Below are positions 24,941-36,410 of a stretch of 64,000 nucleotides of DNA, one piece after another. How positions within the stretch are numbered: position 1 is the stretch's first letter; each line of letters starts with the position of its first letter. Source of the stretch: Solirubrobacterales bacterium (GTDB lineage Bacteria; Actinomycetota; Thermoleophilia; Solirubrobacterales; 70-9); assembly GCA_020438355.1 (NCBI GenBank), contig JAGQUT010000005.1, positions 93,951-157,950 on the forward strand. The letters run 5' to 3'. The notes beneath the pieces were generated by a model. The model was not told the DNA's origin, searched no databases, and saw only the letters and a program-made list of their open reading frames with translations. The position numbers and the translations under genes are program-made.

Positions 24941-25915
24941 TCAGGCAGGATCTCCGGCCAGCATGGCCGGGTCGAGGCCCATCGCTGCGAGCTTCTTCGA
25001 GAGCGACTTCATCGCGTACTCGAACACCTCAGACGAGTGGTAGAAGGGCGTTTGGAAGCTGTATGGATCGTCGACCCACTCTGGCGCGAAGACCAGTGGC
25101 GCGATCGGCAGGCACTCTTTGAGCGTGTCCTGGACGATCTGCGCGTTGGCCGGGTCGTCCTTGATCGCGTCGGCCAGGAACTTGACGCCGAAGCCGACGT
25201 GACGCGACTCGTCGCGGTTGACCGCGGTGAAGCCCGCCGTGAACCCGGGCAGCCACTCACGCTGCTTCATCGCCTTGACGATGAAGCGGGCGCCGGTCAG
25301 GGCGAGAGTTCCCTCGATCACGATCATGTAGACGGTGACCCCGCGAACCAGCGCCGGGAAGTCGGTCGGATCGAGCCGGAGTCGCTCCGCGCAGTCGTGA
25401 AGGATTCCGTCGAAGAGCGTCTCCCAGTCCTTGTTCACGTTGACACGCTGGGCCTCGAGCTGGGCGCCGATGTCAGCCGCCTTCATCCCGAGCACCTCGC
25501 GGTAGAAGCGGTCGAAGAAGACCATGTGCTTGGCCTCGTCCGAGATCTGGGTCGTCAGGAACGCCTTTGCCTCGTGAGTGGGAGCGGCGATCGCGAACGG
25601 AAGCAGTTCCACTGTGACGCGCTCCTCGCCGAGGAAGAACTGGGAGAAGCCGAACAGCATGAACTTCTTCTCTTCCGGGCTCATCAGCTCCGGGTCGTTC
25701 CACTGCTCGATGTCAGTTGTGAAGTCGAAATCCTCGGTCGACCAGTGCTGACGCTGCCAGCGCATGAACAGCTTTTCGTAGGAGGGGGCGGCTTCGACGA
25801 TGCGGTCGAGGCCTGCCATCACCTTGTCGATGTCCGCGTCCAGCAGGACCTGAAGCGCTTCGTCTTCGGTCTCGAACTCCGCTTCCCCATTTGTGGCAAC
25901 GCCGTTTTCGCTCAT
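24941..25915 (-). CDS. R2-like ligand-binding oxidase (R2lox) / ferritin-like di-metal protein
   Basis: 324 residues from the ATG at 25915 (GAGGAG 5 bases upstream; an ATG at 25927 is less likely). The four-helix di-metal site is complete: E98 (FFLGEERVTV), E127 and H130 (SDEAKH), E201 (IVIEGTLALTG), E236 and H239 (RDESRHVGFG). V100 and Y196 occupy the positions that form the Val-Tyr ether cross-link in the mycobacterial R2lox Rv0233, and no radical-transfer C-terminus of true ribonucleotide reductase R2 is seen. R2lox proteins bind an Mn/Fe pair and a fatty acid and are thought to be O2-dependent oxidases. Followed by a TetR gene. Confidence 0.88.
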   Translation of the reverse strand: MSENGVATNGEAEFETEDEALQVLLDADIDKVMAGLDRIVEAAPSYEKLFMRWQRQHWSTEDFDFTTDIEQWNDPELMSPEEKKFMLFGFSQFFLGEERVTVELLPFAIAAPTHEAKAFLTTQISDEAKHMVFFDRFYREVLGMKAADIGAQLEAQRVNVNKDWETLFDGILHDCAERLRLDPTDFPALVRGVTVYMIVIEGTLALTGARFIVKAMKQREWLPGFTAGFTAVNRDESRHVGFGVKFLADAIKDDPANAQIVQDTLKECLPIAPLVFAPEWVDDPYSFQTPFYHSSEVFEYAMKSLSKKLAAMGLDPAMLAGDPA

Positions 25916-25946
25916 CACTCTCCTCAAGTTCGTTGGTGCTCGTCCA

Positions 25947-25984
25947 ATAATAAACGAACGACCAAATAATAATCAAGTCCTTGA
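25947..25984 (-). promoter_or_regulatory. Promoter of the R2lox-TetR operon with TCAAG/CTTGA palindrome
   Basis: On the minus strand TTGATT (25976-25971) is followed after 18 bases by TATTAT (25952-25947), 32 bases from the R2lox start. The -35 overlaps an inverted repeat TCAAG-TC-CTTGA (25973-25984). The spacer is unusually A/T-rich for this genome. Confidence 0.6.
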
Positions 25985-26017
25985 GAACAGAGGCCCGCAG
26001 GGGCAACGCATCGAGAG

Positions 26018-27241
26018 TCAGAGGTTGATGTGCCCTCGCTTGCGGCTGGAGAGGAAGAACCTCTCGAAAGCGAGCTTGGCCCAGTGGGCCTGAGGGCCGG
26101 CCATGATGTGGGCGCTCGGCTCCTTTTCCTTGTCGAGCACGTGGTCGGCCTTGAAGATGATTCCGCCGCTTCCGGCGTCCAGCACGCAGATCGCGGCCAG
26201 TTCGTCCATCGGCAGCTCCCATGTTGCCCGGCCGTCGAGGTCGGCGACGATGTTCTCGGCCGCCACCTTGGCCATGGTCTCACTCATCTGACCGGTCTTC
26301 GGGACGCCTGCGGGCACCTGGGTCTTCTCCGGGGGTGCCACCGCGATCGAAACGCCGGCCGAGAAGATCTCCGGGAAGTCGACGTGACGGAAGAAGGTGT
26401 CGACCGGGACGAAGCCAGCAGGGTTCGCGAGTCCGGGAGTTTCTGTCACGACATCCACTCCGCTGAAGGGCGGAACGATCATGGAGTAGGCGAAGGGCAG
26501 TTCTCGGCCACCTTCGAGCTTGATCTTGCCGTCACCGACCTCCTCGATCACCGAGTTCGGGATCCCTTCGATGTTGAGCTTGTCGAAAAACTGCTCGACC
26601 TTCTTCGATGAGTCGCCCACGCCGGCCAGGCCGAAGTGACCGAGGTAGGGCTCGGCGGTTACGAACTTGACCGGGGCGACGTCCTCCAGGCCGGCCTTCT
26701 TGATCCGGTGCTTCACGTTGAAGAGGAACTCGTAAGAAGCTCCGAAGCAGGAGCCACCCTGGGCTGTGCCGACGACGACGGGGCCGGGGTTCTCCATGAA
26801 CTCGTCCCAAGCCTTGCCCGCCATCTCGGCGTGTTCGAGATTGCAGACGGACTGCGTGTAGCCCTTCTCGGGACCGAGGCCCTTGATCCGCTCGAAGGCC
26901 AGCCGGGGGCCGGTCGCCACGAGGAGCCGGTCGTAGTCGATGGTGTCGCCGGAAGAGGTGGTGACGGTGTGGGCATCGGTGTCGATCGAGGCGGCGGCCT
27001 CGTTGATGAACTGGATGCCCTTCTTCTCGTACATCGGGGCAAGCTTGAAGGTCACGTCATCCGCTTTGCGGGTTCCGAAGGGAACCCAGATGAGCGACGG
27101 GATGAAGGTGAAGTGATCGCGGGGGTCGAGGACGATGACTTCGTGCTTCTTGTCGAGGAGGTGCTTGAGGTGGAGAGCGCCAGTCATACCGGCGAAGCTC
27201 GATCCGAGCACTACAACTCGTTTGGAACCGTTGTCTGACAT
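26018..27241 (-). CDS. Sulfide:quinone oxidoreductase-like FAD flavoprotein
   Basis: 407 residues. VVVLGSSFAGMTGALHLKH is the N-terminal FAD-binding Rossmann loop; DYDRLLVATGPRLAF and the later EIFSAGVSIAV are the usual second and third FAD motifs of the NDH-2/SQR superfamily. Cysteines at SVCNLEHAE, GGSCFGASYEFLF and AAICVLDAG fall where SQR carries its redox cysteines; GGSCFGASYEF is close to the SQR GxxCxGpxYE pattern. It is probably membrane-associated and reduces quinone with sulfide or a related donor. Without alignment I cannot say which SQR type, and a flavocytochrome-like or NDH-2-like role is possible. Confidence 0.78.
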   Translation of the reverse strand: MSDNGSKRVVVLGSSFAGMTGALHLKHLLDKKHEVIVLDPRDHFTFIPSLIWVPFGTRKADDVTFKLAPMYEKKGIQFINEAAASIDTDAHTVTTSSGDTIDYDRLLVATGPRLAFERIKGLGPEKGYTQSVCNLEHAEMAGKAWDEFMENPGPVVVGTAQGGSCFGASYEFLFNVKHRIKKAGLEDVAPVKFVTAEPYLGHFGLAGVGDSSKKVEQFFDKLNIEGIPNSVIEEVGDGKIKLEGGRELPFAYSMIVPPFSGVDVVTETPGLANPAGFVPVDTFFRHVDFPEIFSAGVSIAVAPPEKTQVPAGVPKTGQMSETMAKVAAENIVADLDGRATWELPMDELAAICVLDAGSGGIIFKADHVLDKEKEPSAHIMAGPQAHWAKLAFERFFLSSRKRGHINL

Positions 27242-27282
27242 TGGTCTTTCCTTGCAGTCCGTGGGCTAGGCAGCACATCTAT

Positions 27283-27298
27283 ACTACTTATGAGTGGT
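27283..27298. promoter_or_regulatory. Imperfect palindrome upstream of the SQR-like gene
   Basis: ACTACT - TATG - AGTGGT, one mismatch, 42 bases before the start. On the minus strand the repeat overlaps a TAGTAT -10-like element. It resembles the ACTACA/TGTAGT site at 11365. Confidence 0.4.
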
Positions 27299-27339
27299 AC
27301 AGATAACCTGCGGATAAACCCTGAAATAAGGACGGTCTC

Positions 27340-28299
27340 TCAGACCACGCGAATGCGCCCGACCTTGCCCGATTTGTCCGTGAAAGCCATGAATGGCCCG
27401 ACAGCCTGAAGGTCAAACGGAACCCCGAGGTCGGGGTGGCTGAAGAACTCAAGGGTCGAAGCCGGATCTTCTGCTTTCGGGTCGAGGGCTCCGATCGAAG
27501 GCCCGCCGGCGTTGGCAAACCAGAGCCTCCCATCTGCGCCTTCGCAGAGTCCGTCGGGCTCGGAGACCAGCTCGGAACCGACTATCACTTCGATCAAACT
27601 CTGCCAGTCGACCCCCGGTTCGATCCTGAGAAGCTGATCCGGTTCCCGTTGTGAGAACCACATCCCTCCGTCGGGCCCAGGCCGCCACGCGCGTGGGTGG
27701 ATGCCGCCGGGCGACTCGGGGTAGAACTCCAGGCTCGAGGCCGGGTCATCGGAAGTCGGGTCGAGCCGGCAGATCTGGTCTGCCCCCACGTTGGCGATCC
27801 AGATATGTCCGTCCGGGCCCGGAAAGGCTCCGGTCAGCCCGTCGAAGCGGGAATCCTCGATCAGGCGGATCGACCTGGCCGGATCCTGAGCGGTCGGATC
27901 AAAGCTGCCGACCAGGCCCGCCTCCCGGCTGGTGAACCAGTGCCGGCCTGAAGCATCGGGGGGCGACAGGCCGAGCAGAGGCGGAGCGCCTTCCAGCGGG
28001 ATGAAATCCGACTCGAGAAGGTCCTCCCCTCCCAGGTCGATGCGACCGAGACCTCCGCGCCCCGCGTCGGTGAACCAGATGTTCCCGTCGGACCCCAGCC
28101 GCGGCTGTATGGGCATCGCGTTTTCCCCAAGCGAGACGGAACGTTCCGTCTCGCCAGGTTCTTTCGAGAGGGGCTCGAAGCAGCCGAGCGCCTTCAGTCC
28201 GACGTCCGCCCACCAGAACCGGTCCTCCGTATCGACTGTCATGTTCAGAGGCACACCGACGCTCGGACCGGAGAAGAGTTCGATCTCGCCAACGCTCAT
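27340..28299 (-). CDS. Streptogramin lyase (Vgb)-like beta-propeller protein
   Basis: 319 residues with four clear blade repeats of the form DGxxWF...xGxRxDP: SDGNIWFTDAGRGGLGRIDL, PDGHIWIANVGADQICRLDP, PDGGMWFSQREPDQLLRIEP, ADGRLWFANAGGPSIGALDP. This is the Vgb/SMP-30-like propeller type. True virginiamycin B lyases use two His and a Glu at fixed sites; I cannot confirm them here, so antibiotic cleavage is not claimed. No signal peptide. Monocistronic, divergent from the small START-like gene. Confidence 0.75.
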   Translation of the reverse strand: MSVGEIELFSGPSVGVPLNMTVDTEDRFWWADVGLKALGCFEPLSKEPGETERSVSLGENAMPIQPRLGSDGNIWFTDAGRGGLGRIDLGGEDLLESDFIPLEGAPPLLGLSPPDASGRHWFTSREAGLVGSFDPTAQDPARSIRLIEDSRFDGLTGAFPGPDGHIWIANVGADQICRLDPTSDDPASSLEFYPESPGGIHPRAWRPGPDGGMWFSQREPDQLLRIEPGVDWQSLIEVIVGSELVSEPDGLCEGADGRLWFANAGGPSIGALDPKAEDPASTLEFFSHPDLGVPFDLQAVGPFMAFTDKSGKVGRIRVV

Positions 28300-28344
28300 C
28301 GCCCCAACCTATATGGGCTGAAGCTCACAGAAGAGAACTTTCCT

Positions 28345-28809
28345 ATGAGTACGATCGGACCAGTGGCTACCGAACTCCCCTTCATCGACGAGCACTCTGT
28401 CGAGGTACCCGCCTCGCCGGAAGAAACATGGGATGCCCTGATCAAGACTTTCGGCTCTTCCGCCAACGGACCGTTCGTCTACTACGCGAAACTGATCGGG
28501 GTTGATCCGATTCGCTCGGAAGGCCCGCTCGACCACGTCGGTTCGACCCGTACCGGCTTTCGGGTCACTGCGGCTATCGCCCCCGAACTGCTGATCCTCT
28601 CCGGGCGGCACCGGTTCTCCGAGTATTCGCTCGAGTGGCGGATCGTCGGACTGCCGGGCGGAAAGGCGAGATTGAGCGCGGTCACCAGGGCCAGGTTCCC
28701 CGGCATCAAAGGTCGGGCCTACAAGGCGCTGGTCATCGATTCTGGCGCCCACGCCCGGATCACTCGCAGGATGCTCGGGTCTGTCGGCAGACAGGCGAGC
28801 CGCGGCTAG
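28345..28809 (+). CDS. SRPBCC (START-like) family protein
   Basis: 154 residues. VEVPASPEETWDALIKTFGS is the usual first strand and helix of an SRPBCC ligand-binding fold. The later alternating strands (FRVTAAIAPELLILSGRHRF, then EYSLEWRIVG) and a basic C-terminal helix agree. The family binds lipids or polyketide-like compounds. Its stop overlaps the stop of the convergent LamG protein by 4 bases. Function unknown. Confidence 0.7.
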   Translation: MSTIGPVATELPFIDEHSVEVPASPEETWDALIKTFGSSANGPFVYYAKLIGVDPIRSEGPLDHVGSTRTGFRVTAAIAPELLILSGRHRFSEYSLEWRIVGLPGGKARLSAVTRARFPGIKGRAYKALVIDSGAHARITRRMLGSVGRQASRG

Positions 28810-31800
28810 CCGCGATCGAGGACGGTGCCGTCGGCGGAGCGCAACGTCACCTTGACGTTGATGAACTTCGCCTTCTTCGCAGCCTTCTTCTGAGCCTTGG
28901 TCAGCTTGACCGTGGTGACTGCCGATCCGTTCTTCGGTGCGGAGACGCCGGCGGAGATGGCAAACTTCTTCTTGCCCAGCTTCAGGGTGCCGGTCAGCTT
29001 GCCCGAGCAGTCCTGGCCGCCGGAGCACTTGATCAGGACCTTGATCGCCTTCCTGTTGGCGGATACCCGGCTGATCTCGGGGCCGGCCGAACCGCCAGAC
29101 TCGGCCGAGATCGGGACGACCTCGTCGTCGTCACCGGTACCAGGGTCCTCGGTCTCCGAAGGATCATCCGAAACCGGGGTATCGGGGTCTTCGGTGACCG
29201 GCGGATCGGTTTCCTCGCCGGGGTTACCGGGCTCGGTGGTCTCGCTGGTGCTGACGGTCAGGTCCTCGGGGGGCGGATCAGCCAGCCAGTGCTGGTAGAC
29301 ACGATTCGCGTTGAGGGCGACCGAGTAGTAGGCGACCTCGTCGATCGCTCCGTAGAACCAGGGGGCCAGCTCGCCGAATCCGACGTAGAAAGTCGAGATC
29401 GAGCTCGGACGCCGGGTTGATTCGGTCTTGCCCGTCTCGATCCCGTTGACGTAGATCCTGATGTCAGCGCCGTCCCAGGTTCCGACAACCTGCTGCCAGG
29501 CTCCGACCTGAACCGGAACCGAGGAGGTCACAGTCTCGAACATGCGACGGAACTTGAAGTGGCCGTCGTCGATGTAGATCTCGCCAGCGTCGCCATGACC
29601 GACGATCGACTGGTCACGGCCGTCGGTCGGGTTGACCCAGGCCTCCATGGTGGACTGGAACCTGGGAGCGGGAATACCGTTGACGAAGCCGTAGCCGCCC
29701 TTGCCGAAGAAGTTGCGGGCGCGGTCACCGTCACCGGAAATGCCAACCGGACCGGAATCCTGATCGTTCTTGTATTCCCCGTTGCGGTTGTTGCCCGAGG
29801 CGTCGTTCATGAAGAGACCGGCGGGATCGCCGAGGCGGTAGTAGGCGACCGGGCTGTCGGTATTGAAGATTCCGGCGAAATTCTTGACCGTGTAAGTGTG
29901 GGTGTGGATGTACTGATTTCCACCCTTGTCGACAACGGTGACTACGAAGTTGTGGACACCGAGGTTGTCCGGCAAAGGAGCACCGTTGACGATCGGGTTC
30001 CCGTCCACGGTCGCGGTGCAGCTCGCCACATCGGAATCCCCGGGGAGGTCGTCCGGGTCGAAGCAGCTGAAGTCCGCATTCGGGGTCTTGGTGGGCGCGT
30101 AAAGGCCACCGTTCTTGGGTTCTTCCGGATCGGTGTTCGGACCTTCCGTGTTGAAGGGCGAGTTGCCTCGTTCAAGGGACGGGTTGTCCTTGGCGACGCC
30201 GATCTTCCAGCGATCGAAAAGGCGATGCTGGCTGACGGCCGTCGAGTAGTACGCGGCTTCGTCCATCTCGCCGTGGAACCAGGGGGCCATCTCGCCGTAG
30301 CCGATGTATAAGGTGGAAATGCCGGACGGAGCCTTGTTGGCTGAGTTCGAGCTGGCAACCTGGAGGCCGTTTACGTACAGGCGGGTTACGCTGCCATTCC
30401 AGGTGGCGGCGACGTGGCTCCAGACGCCCGGAAGCACGGCTGCGTTCGAGAAGATCGTGTCCTGGACCTGGCGGAAGGCGAGTTTGCCGTCCTTGATGAA
30501 GAGCTGTCCGCCACCGCCGTGGCTCATCACCATCATGTCGGCGCCACCTCGCGGCTTGACCCAGGCTTCCATCGTGTAGGCGGTCTTCGGCGCGGCGATC
30601 CCGTTGACGTAGCCGTGTCCGTCGCGGGGCGGGAAGTAGGCCGCCTTGTTCTCGGCCGGGTGGTCCAGTTCGCAGACCCGCGGCGGATGCGGGCGACGCT
30701 CACAAACGGTGGCACTATCGCGGCGGAGGGCGATTCCGTTCTGGTAGACGCCGTTGCGATGGTTGCCGGAACTGTCGACCATCACATCGGAGCCGAGCGC
30801 CTCGTCGAAGCGGTAGTAGGCGAGCGGGTGACTTTCCTTGACGAACTCGCCGTAATCGGGGGGATCGATCGTGTAGGCGACCTTCTTCTTCGAAACATTG
30901 CCGGCCCGGTCGACCGCGGTCACTTCGAAGAAGTGAGGTCCGAGATCTTCGTCGTTGATCGGGGTGGCGGTGCAGCTTGCAATCCCGCTGGCCGCGGCAG
31001 GGCTGCCGGCGAGCGGATCGGTGCAGTTGAAGATCGGGTTGGGACCCTCGTGCAGCAGGTAACGGTCCTTGTTCACCGGCTTGGTGATCGTGATGTCAGG
31101 GGGAGTCTCGTCCACGATCCAGTAACGCTGGGCCGGGGTCGCATCTTCGTTGCCTGCGTGGTCAACCGCGGTTGCGTAGAGGGTGTGGCCGCCCTCGGGC
31201 ACGTTCAGGTCGTGGCTGTATGGGGGTGAGCCGCCTGGCGACGTGCACTGTTGCCACGGTCCGCCGTTCAACTTGCAGTTGAAGTAGTCGATCCCGCTCG
31301 CGTAATCGTTGACCAGCGGGTCACTGCCGCCGAACTCGAAGTGGAAGGTGACACCCGAGTCGTCGTTGTAAAGCGACGGTCCGATCGGGATCGTGGTGTT
31401 GGGGTTGGTGCCGTCGACGAAGAAGTCGATCTCGTCGTAGAAGGTTGGAAGGCTTACGTCACTGGCCTGTCCGACCCGGAGGCGGTAAGCGCCATCGGCA
31501 AGGGCGTTGCTCCCCTGGACATCGAGTGGGTTGGCGTCACTTGCGGCCCAGGTGTCGCCGGGACCGGGCAGCGCGACATCGAAGGTGTAGACGCCACAGA
31601 CGTCAGGAATGTCGGAGCAGAAGGGGCCACCCCAGACTCCGGGGGAAGTCTCGACCTGAACGGCGCCGCTGATCTGCGGCTGATAGTCCGAAGGCGGGGG
31701 GAAGCTTTCGGGAACTGCGCGCCCCAGGTAGTCGGCAGGTGCCGACTGGAAAATTGTCCCATCTGCTGGGCTATCGATGTAGACAGCGTCGGCGGCCAAT

Positions 31801-31898
31801 GCGGTCGAAGGCGCGGCACCAACACCAACGGCGAGAAGCAAGACCGAGAGCAAGGCAAGGAGGAGCGGACGCGCACCAAACAGACGCCGCGAAGGCAT
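28806..31898 (-). CDS. Secreted two-LamG-domain surface protein
   Basis: About 1030 residues; ATG at 31898 gives a compact signal peptide (MPSRRLFGARPLLLALLSVL ... ALAA), and an ATG at 31931 is possible. After Ig-like segments (DETPPDITITKPVN; VDRAGNVSKKKVAYTIDPPD), two concanavalin A-like LamG modules follow, each starting AYYRFDE or AYYRLGD and containing TMEAWVKP/TMEAWVNP and LYVNGLQV/IYVNGIET, separated by a second VDxxGN repeat. An acidic Pro/Thr/Asp linker (EETDPPVTEDPDTPVSDDPS) leads to a Lys-rich C-terminal beta module beginning KVLIKCSGGQDCSGKLTG. LamG domains bind glycans or proteins; the protein is likely a cell-surface adhesin-like factor. Confidence 0.85.
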   Translation of the reverse strand: MPSRRLFGARPLLLALLSVLLLAVGVGAAPSTALAADAVYIDSPADGTIFQSAPADYLGRAVPESFPPPSDYQPQISGAVQVETSPGVWGGPFCSDIPDVCGVYTFDVALPGPGDTWAASDANPLDVQGSNALADGAYRLRVGQASDVSLPTFYDEIDFFVDGTNPNTTIPIGPSLYNDDSGVTFHFEFGGSDPLVNDYASGIDYFNCKLNGGPWQQCTSPGGSPPYSHDLNVPEGGHTLYATAVDHAGNEDATPAQRYWIVDETPPDITITKPVNKDRYLLHEGPNPIFNCTDPLAGSPAAASGIASCTATPINDEDLGPHFFEVTAVDRAGNVSKKKVAYTIDPPDYGEFVKESHPLAYYRFDEALGSDVMVDSSGNHRNGVYQNGIALRRDSATVCERRPHPPRVCELDHPAENKAAYFPPRDGHGYVNGIAAPKTAYTMEAWVKPRGGADMMVMSHGGGGQLFIKDGKLAFRQVQDTIFSNAAVLPGVWSHVAATWNGSVTRLYVNGLQVASSNSANKAPSGISTLYIGYGEMAPWFHGEMDEAAYYSTAVSQHRLFDRWKIGVAKDNPSLERGNSPFNTEGPNTDPEEPKNGGLYAPTKTPNADFSCFDPDDLPGDSDVASCTATVDGNPIVNGAPLPDNLGVHNFVVTVVDKGGNQYIHTHTYTVKNFAGIFNTDSPVAYYRLGDPAGLFMNDASGNNRNGEYKNDQDSGPVGISGDGDRARNFFGKGGYGFVNGIPAPRFQSTMEAWVNPTDGRDQSIVGHGDAGEIYIDDGHFKFRRMFETVTSSVPVQVGAWQQVVGTWDGADIRIYVNGIETGKTESTRRPSSISTFYVGFGELAPWFYGAIDEVAYYSVALNANRVYQHWLADPPPEDLTVSTSETTEPGNPGEETDPPVTEDPDTPVSDDPSETEDPGTGDDDEVVPISAESGGSAGPEISRVSANRKAIKVLIKCSGGQDCSGKLTGTLKLGKKKFAISAGVSAPKNGSAVTTVKLTKAQKKAAKKAKFINVKVTLRSADGTVLDRG

Positions 31899-32028
31899 TT
31901 CGAGCACCTCGTGCCTGTTCACATCCCCCATACGTCCGCGAACTTACCACACGCCGTTCGGGATTGCACGTTTTTTCTTTGTGAATGCGGGTTTGCGGGT
32001 TGTCATAACGCCAGTCACAGCCTCTTAA

Positions 32029-32057
32029 CTTGATTGATTCAAGAAAAGCGCTATAAC
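32029..32057 (+). promoter_or_regulatory. furA-katG promoter with CTTGA/TCAAG operator
   Basis: TTGATT (32030-32035), 16-base spacer, TATAAC (32052-32057). The start point would fall at about 32063-32066, on the furA start codon, giving a leaderless message. An inverted repeat CTTGA - TTGAT - TCAAG (32029-32043) overlays the -35 and is a plausible FurA binding site. Confidence 0.65.
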
Positions 32058-32065
32058 TTCCGTTG

Positions 32066-34745
<2,680 letters not shown>

Positions 34746-34775
34746 GTCATAAGCGGCCGCCTGGTCGCCGAAGGA

Positions 34776-34826
34776 AATCGAGATGACAGAAGTGGGTCAT
34801 TATCGCCCCAAACTGCCATCTCGATT
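34776..34826. terminator. Long hairpin at the katG / FMN-protein convergent junction
   Basis: AATCGAGATGACAG pairs with CTGCCATCTCGATT (14 bp, one mismatch) with a 23-base loop. It overlaps the last codons of the minus-strand gene and starts 31 bases after katG. Likely a two-way terminator. Confidence 0.5.
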
Positions 34827-36320
34827 CTCCTTCACGCGCGGCCAGCCGTCTTCGTAGCCAAAGACCTCGCGGAGCGGCGCGTGGCCGTAGCGCTCGGAGA
34901 CGATCTCGATGTGATCCGGAGTGACCAGAGCCGGGTGCGAAACACCGCAGCTCCGGGCGAGAGCCAGAAGTTCGGCCCGCAGATTGACGATGTAGTTGGC
35001 GGCCTGGCTTGACTTCAGTTGCGGGTCGAGACCGCGCATCAGCCAGCGCGACTGGGTGGCCACCCCGGCCGGGCAACCTCCGGTGTGGCAGCGCTGCGCC
35101 TGGATGCAGCCGATCGACATCATCGCCTCGCGGCCGACGTTGACCATGTCGCAGCCAAGCGCGGAGGCGAACAGGGCCGCGTCGGGGAAGCCGAGCCGGC
35201 CGGCCCCGATGAAGACGACATCCTCGGCCAGACGGGCCCGGGCGAAGGCCGAGTAGGCGGTCGCGAAGGCGAGCTTGAAGGGCAGCGACACATGATCGGC
35301 AAAGGCCAGCGGAGCCGCGCCGGTGCCGCCCTCGCCGCCGTCGATGGTGATGAAGTCCGGACCGCCACCGGTTGCCGCCATGCGCTCGACGAGTTCCTCC
35401 CAGAACCCGAGTTCCCCGACCGCTGACTTGATCCCGACCGGGAGCCCGGTGACCCCGGCCACCTGCTCGACGAACTCGATCAGGCCGTCGACGTCACCGA
35501 AAGCGGAGTGCGAAGGCGGGCTGACGCAATCGACCCCGACCGGAACCCCGCGGCATTCCGCGATCTCGGGCGTCACCTTGGCGGCCGGAAGCAGGCCGCC
35601 GAGACCCGGCTTGGCACCCTGCGAGAGCTTGATCTCGATCGCCCGGACCGGAGCTCCCTCGACGGTCTCGCGGAGCCTTTCGAGGCTGAAGCGGCCCTCG
35701 TCGTCACGGCAGGCAAAGTACCCGGTGCCGATCTGGAAGATGAGCTCGCCACCATGGCGGTGGTACGGGGAAATCCCGCCCTCGCCGGTGTTCTGCAGGC
35801 AACCGGCGATCGCCGCACCCCGATTGAGCGCCTCTACCGCCGGCGGCGAAAGCGCGCCGAAACTCATGCCCGAGATGTTCACCATCGAGGCTGGCCTGAA
35901 GGCGTGCTTCCGGCCGTGGGCGGCACCCATCGTCTTCGCTGCCGGGACCTCGAAGTCGGGTCCGCTGCCCGGCTCGCCTTGGGCCGGGGCAGGCGCCGGA
36001 AAGGGCGAGTGCTTGATGATCACCAGGTTGTCGACCGCCTCGACTTCGTCATCGGTGCCGAAACCGAAGACACTCGGCTGGCCCTCCGACGAGTTCTTGA
36101 TCCAGCGCCGCTGGTCCCGCGAAAAGGGCCGCTCCTCGTTGTTCGAGGTGACGATGTACTGCCGGAGCTCGGGCCCGAATCCCTCGAGCAGGTAACGGAA
36201 GTGACCCACCACGGGGAAGTTGCGGAGGATCGCCTTGCGCCTCTGGGCGACGTCGTAGCCAACCACTGCCGCCAGCGAGGCCAGCGAGGCGAGCGCAATT
36301 CCTCTCGTTCGCTTGCGCAT
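34800..36320 (-). CDS. FMN-binding glutamate synthase-domain protein (GltS central/FMN family)
   Basis: 506 residues. An N-terminal hydrophobic helix (GIALASLASLAAVVGYDVAQ) suggests a membrane anchor. The rest is the glutamate-synthase FMN barrel: MVNISGMSFGALSPPAVEAL, NTGEGGISPYH, ITIDGGEGGTGAAPLAFADH (FMN phosphate loop) and the Cys-rich CIQAQRCHTGGCPAGVATQ, which in GltS carries a 3Fe-4S cluster. Stand-alone members lacking the amidotransferase domain are widespread but of unsettled function; many have this same N-terminal anchor. It is monocistronic and convergent with katG. Confidence 0.85.
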   Translation of the reverse strand: MRKRTRGIALASLASLAAVVGYDVAQRRKAILRNFPVVGHFRYLLEGFGPELRQYIVTSNNEERPFSRDQRRWIKNSSEGQPSVFGFGTDDEVEAVDNLVIIKHSPFPAPAPAQGEPGSGPDFEVPAAKTMGAAHGRKHAFRPASMVNISGMSFGALSPPAVEALNRGAAIAGCLQNTGEGGISPYHRHGGELIFQIGTGYFACRDDEGRFSLERLRETVEGAPVRAIEIKLSQGAKPGLGGLLPAAKVTPEIAECRGVPVGVDCVSPPSHSAFGDVDGLIEFVEQVAGVTGLPVGIKSAVGELGFWEELVERMAATGGGPDFITIDGGEGGTGAAPLAFADHVSLPFKLAFATAYSAFARARLAEDVVFIGAGRLGFPDAALFASALGCDMVNVGREAMMSIGCIQAQRCHTGGCPAGVATQSRWLMRGLDPQLKSSQAANYIVNLRAELLALARSCGVSHPALVTPDHIEIVSERYGHAPLREVFGYEDGWPRVKENRDGSLGR

Positions 36321-36366
36321 GATGGGAGAAACCTAGTGGGTCAGGGACCAGAAGCGGGCAAAGCAA

Positions 36367-36394
36367 ACGGGCCGGCGCTAAATCACCGGCCCGT
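36367..36394 (-). terminator. Rho-independent terminator of the three-gene secreted-protein operon
   Basis: ACGGGCCGG - 10-base loop - CCGGCCCGT, perfect 9-bp stem, followed on the minus strand by TTGCTTTG. It lies 17 bases beyond the stop of the last gene, which supports the operon reading 39444 to 36411. Confidence 0.75.
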
Positions 36395-36410
36395 CTTCAG
36401 TTTCGGGAGG

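Noticed and set aside
24941..25915. Class I ribonucleotide reductase beta subunit
   Set aside because: The Val-Tyr cross-link pair and helix spacing follow R2lox, and there is no NrdA gene or R2 C-terminal tail.
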